Source of the DNA: Candidatus Contendibacter sp.
Lineage (GTDB): Bacteria > Pseudomonadota > Gammaproteobacteria > Competibacterales > Competibacteraceae
Assembly: GCA_029624765.1 (NCBI GenBank)
Contig: JARSSO010000029.1
Coordinates: forward strand, 30,418-94,417
Length of the DNA: 64,000 bases
Reading direction: 5' to 3'
Part shown: positions 27,063-40,577 of the stretch, one piece after another
Layout of the letters: the number at the start of each line of letters is the position of its first letter
Numbering within the stretch: position 1 is the stretch's first letter
The notes under the pieces: model-generated
What the model saw: only the letters and a program-made list of their open reading frames with translations
The model's database searches: none
What the model was told of the DNA's origin: nothing
Program-made: the position numbers and the translations under genes

Positions 27063-28286
27063 TCACTCGTGTCGCAACGCCTCGACCGGCTTGAGCAACG
27101 CTGCCTTGCGGGCGGGATAAAAACCGAAAAACACCCCCGTGCTGGCCGCGAACAAAAAAGAGAGCGCAATCGACTCGCTGGTGACGATCACCGCCATCTC
27201 CGCCAGTTCGCTAACCAACTGGGAACCGCCCATCCCCAGCAAGATCCCGATCAGCCCGCCCAAGACGCACAGCAACAACGCTTCCAGCAGAAACTGCAAC
27301 AGAATATCGCGGCGACGGGCGCCAATCGCCATCCGAATGCCGATTTCGCGCGTGCGTTCCGTCACCGACACCAGCATGATGTTCATGATGCCAATACCGC
27401 CCACCAGCAGCGATACCGAGGCAATCGCGCCCAACAGGACCGTCATCGCTCGCGCCGACTGGGCGGCGGTTTCCGCCACCGCCGTCAAGTCGCGGATGGT
27501 GAAATCGTTTTCCACACCTTTGGCCAGCCGGTGGCGACTGCGCAACAATTGTTCAATGTCCGCCTCGGCGTCCTCCATCAACTCGGCCGAACGGGCCTGG
27601 ATGGTAATGAACCGCACGGCGCCGGGAAACGGATTACCGAACAACTTGGTTTGAGCGGTGTTGATCGGCACCATCACGATATCGTCCTGATCGCGCCCAT
27701 CGAGCGATTGACCCTTGCGCTCCAGAACGCCAACGACGCGAAACGGCAGGCTTTTGATCCGGATCGTTCGATTGAGCGGATCCTGATCGCCAAACAGGCT
27801 TCGGGCCACTTGCTGGCCAATCAGCGCCACTCGCGTGCCGCGCCGCACGTCGGTAAGGGTAAAGGGCTGGCCGGACTCCAGATTCCAGGAACGCACCAGC
27901 AAGTAATCCGGGGTGACGCCGTAGACCGCGGTATTCCAGTTGCGAGGGCCATGCACCAATTGCGCCCCGCCGTAGAACACCGGCGCCACCGCGCTCAACG
28001 CGGACAGTTGCGCCATCGCCTCCGCATCCTTCAAGGTCAGGGTCGACGCCGTGCCGGCGCCGAACCGGAACCCGCCGCTACTGCTGGCGCCGGGTGACAC
28101 CAGCAACAAATCGCTGCCCATGGCGTTGATCGCCTGGGTCACCGTACCGCGCGCGCCCTCCCCCACCGCCAGCATCAGCACCACCGCCCCCACGCCGATG
28201 ATCATGCCCAACATGGTCAGAGCCGTGCGGAGCCGATTGGCGCCCAACGCCCGCCACGCTTCGGCGGGAGCGGCATGCCAGCTCAT
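27063..28286 (-). CDS. MacB-type ABC transporter permease
   Basis: A 407-residue protein. The N-terminal transmembrane helix (LTMLGMIIGVGAVVLMLAVG) is followed by a large periplasmic MacB_PCD domain and three C-terminal helices of the FtsX type (VSLLVGGIGIMNIMLVSVTE, REIGIRMAIGARRRDIL). It works with the ATPase and adaptor encoded upstream as a tripartite efflux or lipid/peptide export system. It overlaps the ATPase gene by 4 nt (ATGA). Confidence 0.9.
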   Translation of the reverse strand: MSWHAAPAEAWRALGANRLRTALTMLGMIIGVGAVVLMLAVGEGARGTVTQAINAMGSDLLLVSPGASSSGGFRFGAGTASTLTLKDAEAMAQLSALSAVAPVFYGGAQLVHGPRNWNTAVYGVTPDYLLVRSWNLESGQPFTLTDVRRGTRVALIGQQVARSLFGDQDPLNRTIRIKSLPFRVVGVLERKGQSLDGRDQDDIVMVPINTAQTKLFGNPFPGAVRFITIQARSAELMEDAEADIEQLLRSRHRLAKGVENDFTIRDLTAVAETAAQSARAMTVLLGAIASVSLLVGGIGIMNIMLVSVTERTREIGIRMAIGARRRDILLQFLLEALLLCVLGGLIGILLGMGGSQLVSELAEMAVIVTSESIALSFLFAASTGVFFGFYPARKAALLKPVEALRHE

Positions 28287-29041
28287 ACGTTGACCTCGCC
28301 GTCATGAACAATCCGCCCGTCCTTGAACCGCACCAGCCGCCGGGCGTACCGGGCTACATCGGGTTCGTGGGTCACCAACAGCAAGGTGATGCCCTGTTCG
28401 ACATTCAACCGGCGGAACAACGCCATGATCTCCTCGCTGGTCTGGGTATCGAGATTGCCGGTTGGCTCATCCGCCAAGATCAGCGGCGGGCGATTGGCCA
28501 AGGCGCGGGCAATCGCCACGCGCTGCTGTTGACCGCCGGACAACTGATTGGGCCGGGCGTCGGCGCGGTGTCCCAAACTGACCTGCTCCAGCAATTCCCG
28601 CGCCCGCCGTTGCCGCTCGGCCTTGCCGACGCCGGCGTACAACAGCGGCAACGCCACATTTTCGGCGACGGTGGCGCGTTGCAGAAGATTGAACCCTTGA
28701 AAGACAAAGCCGATCCAGCGGTTGCGCATATTCGCCAACTGGTTGGGATTCAACGCCGCCACCGCTTGCCCCGCCAGTCGATAATCGCCGGCATTTGGGG
28801 TATCGAGGCCGCCGAGAATGTTCAACAGGGTGGACTTGCCCGAACCGGACGGTCCCATCAGCGCCACGAACTCGCCGGCCGCGATCGCGAGATGAACATC
28901 GCGCAGGACCGGGGTCGCGCCGCCGCCCGCCAGCGGATAATCCTTGCACAGGCCGGTCACCTGAATCAGCGGCGCCGATGCATCGCGCGCTCCAGCCGGG
29001 GGCGCCGCGACGCAAGGCGCTGATGGAGTGAGCGACGCCAT
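28283..29041 (-). CDS. MacB/LolD-type ABC transporter ATP-binding protein
   Basis: A 252-residue protein. Walker A GPSGSGKST, Q-loop region FVFQGFNLL, signature LSGGQQQR, Walker B ILADEPTGNLD and the switch His in LLVTHEPD are all present. It starts 4 nt after the adaptor stop and overlaps the permease gene. In contrast to MacB of E. coli, the ATPase and permease are separate proteins, as in the YknYZ/LolD arrangement. Confidence 0.93.
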   Translation of the reverse strand: MASLTPSAPCVAAPPAGARDASAPLIQVTGLCKDYPLAGGGATPVLRDVHLAIAAGEFVALMGPSGSGKSTLLNILGGLDTPNAGDYRLAGQAVAALNPNQLANMRNRWIGFVFQGFNLLQRATVAENVALPLLYAGVGKAERQRRARELLEQVSLGHRADARPNQLSGGQQQRVAIARALANRPPLILADEPTGNLDTQTSEEIMALFRRLNVEQGITLLLVTHEPDVARYARRLVRFKDGRIVHDGEVNV

Positions 29042-29044
29042 CCC

Positions 29045-30214
29045 CTACATCCTGATCCGGGGACCACGGCTACCGCTGTCACCGCCACCCTCTTCCCGGT
29101 CGCGCCGGCGTCTTTCTCGAGTGACGACCTCGTCGCCGGGTTTCAAATCGCCCTCCACGATTTCGGTTAGCGTATTGTCGGTGACTCCGACTTCGACGAC
29201 GACCGGTTTGAGCTTGCCCTGAGCATCCAGCCGGTAGACCTGGGTCTTGCGGTCCTTGGCCGCTGGGCGGGAACCGCGTTCATCATTATTATCGCGGCGG
29301 GGCTGAAAACTCAGGGCCGCGTTCGGTACGCGCAATACATTCTTGCGTTCGCCGGTCGTCACGCTGACATAGGCGGTCATCCCCGGCAACAGTCGCTCGT
29401 CCTTGTTATCCACATCCACCACCACGTTATAGGTCACCACGTTCTGTTGAATGGTCGGACCCAGGCGGACCTGGCGGATGCGCCCCTGGAATCGCTGGTC
29501 GGGATAGGCATCGACGGTAAAGGTCACCGCCATATCGGGTTTGAGCATCCCGACATCGGCTTCGGCAATGCTGGTGTTGATCTGCATTTGCCGGAGGTCC
29601 TGAGCGATCTGAAACAGGGTCGGAGTCTGAAAACTGGCGGCGACCGTTTGCCCGATATCGACGCTGCGGGCAACGACCACGCCGGAAATGGGCGAGCGGA
29701 TCACACTGTTGCGCAAGTTGATCGAGTCGCGCTCCAATTGGGCCTCGGCTAACTTAAGTTGCCCTCCCTTCTCGTTCACCTGCTGGCGGGCTTCGTCCAG
29801 TTCGTCCTTGGAGACCAGGTTTTTACTCTGAAGCACAGCCATCCGGTTGATTCTAATCCGCGCCAACTCCAGCGCCGCCTGGGCGATGACGACATTGGCC
29901 TCGCTTTTCTTGACCTCGGCCTTGAACAGGGCGGGATCGAGTTCCGCCAGCACTTGGTCTTCCTTGACGTGATCGTTAAAGTCGGCAACCAGTTTCCGCA
30001 CCGTGCCGGAGACTTGCGTGCCGACGCTGACCAGTACCACCGGATTGAGGGTGCCATTCGCGGTCACGATTTGAACGATGTCGCCGCGATCCACGGCTTG
30101 GGTGCGATAGCGTTCAGGAGATTGGGTCTTTTCGCCCGGCCAGTAGGCGAACGCCACCACCCCCCCAATCATTATCAAGCTGGCCATCATTAAAGCGGTC
30201 TTGGAGAGCGCCAT
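29045..30214 (-). CDS. MacA/RND-type efflux periplasmic adaptor subunit
   Basis: A 389-residue protein starting at MALSKTALMMASLIMIGGVV, an N-terminal membrane anchor. Hallmarks are the split lipoyl/barrel-sandwich domain (GTQVSGTVRKLVADFNDHVK), a helical hairpin with coiled-coil pattern (EVKKSEANVVIAQAALELAR), VIRSPISGVVVARSVDIGQT, and a C-terminal Arg/Gly/Asp-rich tail. It links the ABC permease to an outer-membrane channel. The open frame continues 67 codons upstream in frame, but that part crosses a terminator hairpin at 30245-30265, so the internal start is chosen. Confidence 0.88.
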   Translation of the reverse strand: MALSKTALMMASLIMIGGVVAFAYWPGEKTQSPERYRTQAVDRGDIVQIVTANGTLNPVVLVSVGTQVSGTVRKLVADFNDHVKEDQVLAELDPALFKAEVKKSEANVVIAQAALELARIRINRMAVLQSKNLVSKDELDEARQQVNEKGGQLKLAEAQLERDSINLRNSVIRSPISGVVVARSVDIGQTVAASFQTPTLFQIAQDLRQMQINTSIAEADVGMLKPDMAVTFTVDAYPDQRFQGRIRQVRLGPTIQQNVVTYNVVVDVDNKDERLLPGMTAYVSVTTGERKNVLRVPNAALSFQPRRDNNDERGSRPAAKDRKTQVYRLDAQGKLKPVVVEVGVTDNTLTEIVEGDLKPGDEVVTRERRRRDREEGGGDSGSRGPRIRM

Positions 30215-30232
30215 CGGTGTTTTGTCCCGCTG

Positions 30233-30265
30233 AGAAACAAACAACCCCGCAGCTTGGCCGCGGGG
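30233..30265 (-). terminator. Rho-independent terminator/attenuator just upstream of the adaptor gene
   Basis: On the minus strand CCCCGC, a 9-nt loop, GCGGGG, then TTGTTTGTTTC. It lies 31 bp upstream of the adaptor start. It would stop minus-strand transcription coming from the secreted-protein gene at 30905, or act as an attenuator in the efflux operon's 5' leader. Confidence 0.7.
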
Positions 30266-30491
30266 TATATGAGTGGCATTCCTGAATTTGGTGGCCATTA
30301 CCCAATGGGCAAGGTCGATCCGAGGTTCCTTGCTGTTTTCGGCAACGTTGCCACCTCCCATCATTGCGCTGCTATCACCGCCTGTCCCTAACACAACGCG
30401 CTTCGGATCATTCAACCCTTGGAGATTAAAAACCGGACAGTCGATTACAGGGATCGGCTACCCAGGCAAACTCCACCATGAAACAGCATCC

Positions 30492-30905
30492 TCAACGAGA
30501 ATAGGCATCAACCCGCTCACAACTGCCACCGCGCTCGATTCTCTCCGGAATACATTCACAGGGGGCACCTGGACTTTCTCTCAAGCAGCGAAGTTTTGCC
30601 TTGGAACAGGCTTCTTCCCGGGCCGTGCCACCCATTTCATTACCCGAAGGATAGGACTGACTGCGCGCGGTAAACCGATAACCGTTATTCCGATTCACGG
30701 CGGTGCAGATCTGACGCACCATCCTCTCACTTCTATCAGGATAATAATCGCGACCATAGCCTTGAGCCAACAGATCGTTTACGGTAACTCCCACCTGCTG
30801 GGTATCTTGATAAGATGGCGGCACTGTGGATGCGGACGCATGGGTCGAAAAAACGAGTACTGAAAAAGCCACCAAAGATATTACAGATATTACTGACTTA
30901 CGCAT
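30492..30905 (-). CDS. Small secreted six-cysteine protein, unknown function
   Basis: A 137-residue protein from MRKSVISVISLVAF; GAGGAGG is 6-7 nt upstream of ATG 30905, which rejects upstream starts. A Sec signal peptide ends around THASA. The mature part has six cysteines (QICTAVN, EEACSKAKLRC, GAPCECIPE, GSCERV), suggesting disulfide bonds in the periplasm or outside the cell. No known domain was recognised. It precedes the efflux operon on the same strand but is separated from it by a terminator. Confidence 0.65.
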   Translation of the reverse strand: MRKSVISVISLVAFSVLVFSTHASASTVPPSYQDTQQVGVTVNDLLAQGYGRDYYPDRSERMVRQICTAVNRNNGYRFTARSQSYPSGNEMGGTAREEACSKAKLRCLRESPGAPCECIPERIERGGSCERVDAYSR

Positions 30906-31644
30906 AAACATCCTCCTCGAAGTAAAATTGAGCACCTGTGTGCCCGTTGAACGGATTTCATTGGAAATTTTCAGAGTTGTTCAAGTATTTTCACGGAGTT
31001 GGCGCCTTTGCGGCGAACCTCGCCCTTCCAAGCCGGCCATTAGAAACGGATCAATGATCATTTAAAAACATACCATGCTAGTTACTGGGCACCGTTTGGC
31101 TGGCCCGACCAGAATCATTGAACAACTCGACTGTTCGGATTTATGCAAAAAAAATTATTGTAGTCAAGAGAGTCTTGAAAAAATTGCCCGTAAAACCGGT
31201 CAAAACAACTTAACTGAAAACTCGAAAACAACCTTTGTCACTCGCGGCCAGTCACCGGATTTCCAAGGCAATTGGTCGCGGGACCCATGGCTGCGACCCA
31301 TGGGAACTGGAAACTGGTCGCGGCTGCATCGCGGGCCCCAGCACGTGGCCCGACAGGTGATGGTTGCAGCCTCCTGGTGGGGTGTTTGGTTTGCCCATCG
31401 CCATAAACCCATCGAGTTGCGACGAAGGCAGCGGCCCCATAACGGCCCCGGAACCGCCCAAGCGATGACGTTGTCCCGAAGCCCGCTGCCGCCGCGCGGC
31501 GCGCTTGCCACCCCACTCAAAGGAAGTAGGGGCTACACATTCCAGCCGCACCTCGCCGCTTCTAACCAAGCCATTTGTTCGGAGTCCTCAGTGTACAGGA
31601 CGAGTAGGCTCATGGGTCGGGATTAGAACCGTTGCTAACCTGGG
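30906..31644. other. 740-bp region without a convincing gene; contains a G+C-rich structured island
   Basis: 30906-31230 is A/T-rich and featureless. About 31250-31510 switches abruptly to G+C-rich DNA with local inverted repeats: CCCATGG/CCATGGG around a 7-nt loop (near 31286-31306) and GGGCC/GGCCC (near 31337-31355). All three frames on both strands are open for about 100 codons here but none has coding character. A structured RNA, or a fragment of a mobile element, is possible. Confidence 0.4.
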
Positions 31645-32313
31645 TTACCGTGTTTGAAGGGCATAGGGGCAATTTTCGATGTAGATACCCTGGCCCTCCC
31701 AAAATCTTGCGTGCCACCTTACAGGAATACCTTGTTGGATGATGGGCATCAAAGGTGTCAAATCAGCAACTTGTGTATAAGAGATGTCGAGTTGTTGCAG
31801 ATCAACCATTCCAGCCAACGAAGATAGATCGGCAACTTTTGTATTAGCGACATGCAGTATTCGCAAACGGATCAACGCAGCCAGGGGAGATAAATCAGTA
31901 ATTTGCGTACTGGAGAGAAGGAGCCTGTGCAAATTGGTGAGCCTAGCCAGAGGATGCAGGTCGGCAACTTGCGTTTTCCAAGCATCAAGTTGTTGCAACT
32001 TGGTTAGCTGGGCTAGTGGAGATAAATCGGCAACTTGCGTTTTCGAGATAAAAAGTAATTCCAGATTGGTTAGCTCAGCCAAGGGAGATAAATCAGTAAT
32101 CGGTGTGGAGGCAGCTAAAATTTCTTGTAGATTGGTCAGGTTAGCCAAGGGGGATAGGTCAGCGATTTGGGTATCTGAAATAAACAGAGTTTCTAGCCAA
32201 ACCAATTCTCCAATTTCCTCTGGTAATTCAGTTAATGCGCACTTCGTAAGGTCCAGAGAATTTGCCCGGTTCTTTTTATTTTCAGCGATGCGTTTCAAAG
32301 CTAGTTCGGTCAT
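31645..32313 (-). CDS. Leucine-rich-repeat protein, probably the truncated LRR part of a Roco-type protein
   Basis: A 222-residue protein from MTELALKRIAENKKNR. It is made of about seven 23-residue SDS22-like leucine-rich repeats with the consensus TxLxxLxxxxTQVADLSPLAxL. The N-terminal LALKRIAENKKNRANSLDL and the C-terminal GIYIENCP resemble the LRR start and the LRR-to-Roc linker of cyanobacterial/proteobacterial Roco proteins, but the GTPase part is missing. It may be a truncated Roco gene or a stand-alone LRR protein. Base composition is lower in G+C than its neighbours, suggesting transfer. Confidence 0.75.
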   Translation of the reverse strand: MTELALKRIAENKKNRANSLDLTKCALTELPEEIGELVWLETLFISDTQIADLSPLANLTNLQEILAASTPITDLSPLAELTNLELLFISKTQVADLSPLAQLTKLQQLDAWKTQVADLHPLARLTNLHRLLLSSTQITDLSPLAALIRLRILHVANTKVADLSSLAGMVDLQQLDISYTQVADLTPLMPIIQQGIPVRWHARFWEGQGIYIENCPYALQTR

Positions 32314-32459
32314 TACTGTATTCCATGAAATTGTTATCATTGGCGACCCTTGGCCATTACAGAGAATCGGTTTAAAGCCTTGGGGTTAGAGCATCCCTGC
32401 CATAGTCTATCCGATTAGCAGCATATCTTTCACCGCAAGCCAAGCATCAAGCGGGCGTC

Positions 32460-33044
32460 TCAGGATTTCTTCCAAACTTGCCAGGCCCCGATGATGCCCT
32501 TATAGGCGTAGGAGCCTGGCAGCCAGTAATAGCACGATTTCGTCTCGATGCTCGCCTGCTTCGACCCTGTCCAGTTCGGATCAATGTAGGTGACCTTGGA
32601 CCTGTCCTTGATCGTGCCGACCTCGTCCCAGTCCAGGTCATTGTCGATTTGGACCCCAGTCACCACGACCACATGGAAAAAATTATCCCAATTCCCGGCC
32701 ACCCAGATCGGACTCGGATACGACAGTAGCCGTTTTAAATCCTGGGTCGTCCATGGTTGACCCACGCCATGAGCCTCCAATCCCAGCGCGGAAGCGGACT
32801 TGCGAAAATCCTTGCCCTTGAGGCCGGTCGCGCAGGCATCGTCCCAGTTGACACCGGCCGCCACCAGCTTTTCCTTGATCGGGGCGGGCGGAAAGTTCCC
32901 TTTGTAATCGCCAAGTTGGCCGGTGCCATAGCCTTTCCATTGCATCATCATCTGATAGCAGGTGAACCAACAGGTCTGGCTGGTTTCCTGAGGAATCGCC
33001 GTCATTTGTTTCATATCGATCTTCACAACTTCAAGCGCGCCCAT
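32460..33044 (-). CDS. Papain-like cysteine protease (AvrRpt2/C70-like)
   Basis: A 194-residue protein from MGALEVVKIDM. The papain-like triad is visible: C25 in TSQTCWFTCYQMM, H124 in NFFHVVVVTGV and D155 in TYIDPNWTG, with the oxyanion Gln probably in IPQETSQ. No signal peptide is seen. Proteins of this type are often effectors or toxins delivered by type VI or other systems, or they act inside cells. Neither a T6SS gene nor an immunity gene is adjacent, so the role is unknown. Confidence 0.75.
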   Translation of the reverse strand: MGALEVVKIDMKQMTAIPQETSQTCWFTCYQMMMQWKGYGTGQLGDYKGNFPPAPIKEKLVAAGVNWDDACATGLKGKDFRKSASALGLEAHGVGQPWTTQDLKRLLSYPSPIWVAGNWDNFFHVVVVTGVQIDNDLDWDEVGTIKDRSKVTYIDPNWTGSKQASIETKSCYYWLPGSYAYKGIIGAWQVWKKS

Positions 33045-33166
33045 GGCAGCCCCCCGATAGCGCAAATCAAATAAGAGACCCGCCCGCCATGAAGGCGAAC
33101 AGGTCCGTTTGAGTAAAACCTACCCTTGGTCCTCCCAAACCGAAGGAGGATTAACAGGAGGATATT

Positions 33167-34954
<1,788 letters not shown>

Positions 34955-34969
34955 GAGCAGCGGCCTCCC

Positions 34970-36598
34970 TCAAAGCAGCACGCGGCGGAAATCCGCCAGC
35001 AGTTGGGCCAGATAGACGTTGAACCGGGTCGCCAGCGCGCCGTCGATCACCCGATGATCGGCGGACAGCGACAGCGGCAGGATCAGGCGCGGCGCGAACT
35101 GCTTGCCGTCCCAGACCGGCTTCATCACCGATTTGTTGGCCCCCAGGATCGCCACTTCCGGGGCGTTGATGATCGGCGAGAAAGAGGTACCACCGATGCC
35201 GCCAACCGAAGAGATGGTGAAGCAAGCGCCCTGCATCTCGGCCGGGCCGAGCTTGCCGTCGCGCGCTTTCTTGGCGAGTTCGCCGGTTTCCCTGGCGATA
35301 TCGAAAACGCCCTTCTGGTCGGCGTCCTTCACCACCGGCACCACCAGGCCGTTGGGCGTGTCGGCGGCAAAAGCGATGTGGTAGTACTGCTTGTAAATCA
35401 GATTCTCGCCGTCGAGCGAGGCGTTGAATTCGGGGAATTGCTGCAACGCCCGAACGCACGCCTTGATCATGAAGGCCAGCATGGTCAGCTTGACTCCGCC
35501 GTTCTTTTCGCCTTCCTTGTTGATTTGCAAGCGGAAGGCTTCCAAATCGGTGATGTCGGCGTCCTCGTGGTAGGTCACTGCCGGGATCATCACCCAGTTG
35601 CGGGCGAGGTTGGCGCCCGACAGTTTCTTGATCCGCGACAGCGGCTTGACCTCCACCGGGCCGAACTTGGCGAAATCCACCGTCGGCCAGGGCAACAGAT
35701 TCAGCGCCCCGCCGCCAGACACGCCACCGGAGACACCGCCAGCCGCCGCTGGGGCGAGCGCGCCCGCCATGACCTGTTTGACGAAGCCCTGCACGTCTTC
35801 CTTGAGAATCCGTCCCTTGGGGCCGGAGCCCTTGGTCAGCCGGGTGAGGTCGACGCCCAGTTCGCGAGCGAAGCGCCGCACCGAGGGGCTGGCGTGGACC
35901 TTGGCGAAGCTGGACGCGGAAGCTTCGCCGACGGGCGGTGGTGGCGGCGCCTTGATCGGCGGTGGCGGCGGGGCGCTCGCCGGCTTGGGCGCGCGCGGCG
36001 CGAGGGTGACGGCGCTGAGCGTGTCGGGCAGTTGCGGCTTGGCGGTCGCGTCGGCTGCCCCAGCGCGCAAGACCAGGATCAAATCGCCCTGCGAAACCTG
36101 GTCGCCCACCTTGACTTCGACGCTCTGCACCGTGCCGGCGAAGGGCGAAGGCACTTCCATGCTGGCCTTGTCGCTTTCCAGCACGATCAGCGAGGTGTCG
36201 ATCTCGACGTGATCGCCCGGCGCGACCAGGATTTCGATGATCGGCACGTTCTTGAAGTCGCCGATGTCGGGTACGCGCACCTCGCGCGCTTCGCCGACAA
36301 CGCTGGCGACCGCGATTTCTCCAGCGGCCGACGGGCGTTCCGGGGCCGACACGCTTTCGGCCACGTCCAGGTACAGGATCGGATCGCCCTGGGAAACCTT
36401 GTCGCCGGCCTTGATCTTGATTTCGCGGACCACGCCGGCCAGCGGCGAGGGTACTTCCATGCTGGCCTTGTCGCTTTCCAGAATGATCAGCGGCGTATCG
36501 ACATCGACGGTGTCGCCCACCGCGACCGTGACTTCGATGACGTCCACGTTTTTGAAATCGCCGATGTCCGGCACATGAATTTCTTTGATGATGCTCAC
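34970..36598 (-). CDS. aceF: Pyruvate dehydrogenase E2, dihydrolipoyllysine acetyltransferase
   Basis: A 542-residue protein with two lipoyl domains (each with [11 protein letters not shown]), separated by short linkers, and a Pro/Ala-rich linker. A peripheral-subunit-binding domain follows (VHASPSVRRFARELGVDL), then a catalytic acetyltransferase domain ending with the signature LSADHRVIDGALATRFN. It transfers acetyl groups from lipoamide to CoA. It starts 24 bp after aceE and is followed by lpdA. Confidence 0.96.
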   Translation of the reverse strand: MSIIKEIHVPDIGDFKNVDVIEVTVAVGDTVDVDTPLIILESDKASMEVPSPLAGVVREIKIKAGDKVSQGDPILYLDVAESVSAPERPSAAGEIAVASVVGEAREVRVPDIGDFKNVPIIEILVAPGDHVEIDTSLIVLESDKASMEVPSPFAGTVQSVEVKVGDQVSQGDLILVLRAGAADATAKPQLPDTLSAVTLAPRAPKPASAPPPPPIKAPPPPPVGEASASSFAKVHASPSVRRFARELGVDLTRLTKGSGPKGRILKEDVQGFVKQVMAGALAPAAAGGVSGGVSGGGALNLLPWPTVDFAKFGPVEVKPLSRIKKLSGANLARNWVMIPAVTYHEDADITDLEAFRLQINKEGEKNGGVKLTMLAFMIKACVRALQQFPEFNASLDGENLIYKQYYHIAFAADTPNGLVVPVVKDADQKGVFDIARETGELAKKARDGKLGPAEMQGACFTISSVGGIGGTSFSPIINAPEVAILGANKSVMKPVWDGKQFAPRLILPLSLSADHRVIDGALATRFNVYLAQLLADFRRVLL

Positions 36599-36622
36599 GA
36601 GAAATTCCTCCTTGGCCGGCGC

Positions 36623-39283
<2,661 letters not shown>

Positions 39284-39554
39284 GATCGATCCTGTATGTA
39301 TTTGAAGGTATGTCGTTGTACTGGACTCCCTGCCCGCGCGCGGCGCGGATGGAGTCGATGCCGGTGGGATGGCCACCCCGACGAGGGGGTAAAATGCTCT
39401 TAAAATATAGACCGGCCGCCGGAAAAAATATCCGACTTTGGGAATAGGATATCGACATAAGGGCGTTTCGCGCTCGGCGCGCGATTGCGGCAAGCTTGTC
39501 GTGCGTCATCCTCACGGATCGGCGGCTAGACTGTCTCGGAATTCGACCACCGAG
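39284..39554. other. Intergenic region between divergent aceE and cas6
   Basis: 270 bp that should contain the promoters of the pdh operon (minus) and the CRISPR-Cas operon (plus). A/T-rich patches occur at 39390-39430. No clear -35/-10 pair or operator was recognised. Confidence 0.4.
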
Positions 39555-40493
39555 ATGTTCCCCATGCTCGTTCTTCCCTTGTCCGTCTATCGGCTGGAAT
39601 TCGTCGCCCTGGACGCCATGCGTCTGCCGGCCTACGCCGGCTCGGCCTGGCGCGGCGCGTTCGGCCACGCGCTGAAGCGGCTGGTCTGCGTCACCCGCGA
39701 GCCGGCCTGCCCGCCCTGCCTGCTGTATCGCTCCTGCGTATATCCCTACCTGTTCGAGACCCCGCCCGATCCCACCGTCGGCAAGCTGCGCAAATATCCG
39801 GCCGCGCCGCATCCCTACCTGTTGCGGCCGGGGCCGGGCGGCGTTCACCCGGCCGGCGCGACCGTTCATGTCGATGCCGTGCTGTTCGGGCACGGCAACC
39901 GGCATCTGCCCTACCTGCTGCACGCCTTCGACCGGGCCGGCCAGCGCGGCATCGGTCAGGGCGACGGCCGGTTGGAACTGGCTCGGGTCACGCAACAGAC
40001 GCCGGAAGGCGATTGGCGGCCGATTTACCGACCCGGCGAATCCCTGCAACCCTTGCCGCCAACGGTTCCCGAGCCGCCGCCCTGCCCGGCGCGGCTGACG
40101 CTGGCGCTGGAAACGCCCCTGCGGTTGCGGCAAGCCGAGAAGTTGGTGGGGCCGGAGGCGTTCCGGTTCGGCGCCCTGTTCGCCAACCTGCTGCGGCGGA
40201 TTTCGCTGCTGATGGCGTTCCACGCCGACGCGCCGCTGGAAACGGATTTCGCTGGATTGAGCCGGGCCGGCTGGGCGATCCGGCATCGGGCGGCGCGGTT
40301 GCGCTGGCACGAGTGGGTTCGCTATTCCTCCCGGCAGGACGCCTTGCTGCAAATGGGCGGGCTGGTCGGCGAGATCGAGCTGGACGACGCCGATTTGGAG
40401 CCGTTTTGGCCGTATCTGTGGCTGGGGCAATGGACCCACGCCGGCAAGGGCGCGGTGATGGGGCTGGGGCGGTATCGATTGATCGCGGATTGA
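39555..40493 (+). CDS. cas6: CRISPR repeat endoribonuclease Cas6
   Basis: A 312-residue protein from MFPMLVLPLS (39564 is the alternative start). It has the Cas6 fold of PF10040 type: RLPAYAGSAWRGAFGHALKR near the N-terminus, a Cys cluster CPPCLLYRSC, and the C-terminal Gly-rich loop GKGAVMGLGRYRL. Cas6 cuts pre-crRNA within the repeat and leaves an 8-nt tag, which here would be ATTAAGAC. It is the first gene of the type III-A locus, transcribed toward the array. Confidence 0.9.
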   Translation: MFPMLVLPLSVYRLEFVALDAMRLPAYAGSAWRGAFGHALKRLVCVTREPACPPCLLYRSCVYPYLFETPPDPTVGKLRKYPAAPHPYLLRPGPGGVHPAGATVHVDAVLFGHGNRHLPYLLHAFDRAGQRGIGQGDGRLELARVTQQTPEGDWRPIYRPGESLQPLPPTVPEPPPCPARLTLALETPLRLRQAEKLVGPEAFRFGALFANLLRRISLLMAFHADAPLETDFAGLSRAGWAIRHRAARLRWHEWVRYSSRQDALLQMGGLVGEIELDDADLEPFWPYLWLGQWTHAGKGAVMGLGRYRLIAD

Positions 40494-40509
40494 CCGGCAA
40501 GCTTGCCGG
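40494..40509. repeat. Palindromic element CCGGCAAGCTTGCCGG
   Basis: A perfect 16-bp palindrome starting right after the cas6 stop. The same core CGGCAAGCTTGCCG is found in two other gaps of this locus (41720-41733 and 52579-52592). It could form a hairpin in the transcript or be a REP-type unit. Confidence 0.8.
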
Positions 40510-40577
40510 CCCGGCTTTTCTGTCCCTTCGGGTTTACTCTCACGGCGGTTGCACTACGCTAAACGGAGGACACCGCC

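Noticed and set aside
31075..31626. 183-codon plus-strand frame and its minus-strand counterparts
   Set aside because: Open in several phases because of G+C-rich composition; none has coding character, so kept only as an unexplained island.
33128..33152. TCCTCC/GGAGGA hairpin as terminator of lpdA
   Set aside because: Only a 6-bp stem and no T-run on the minus strand.
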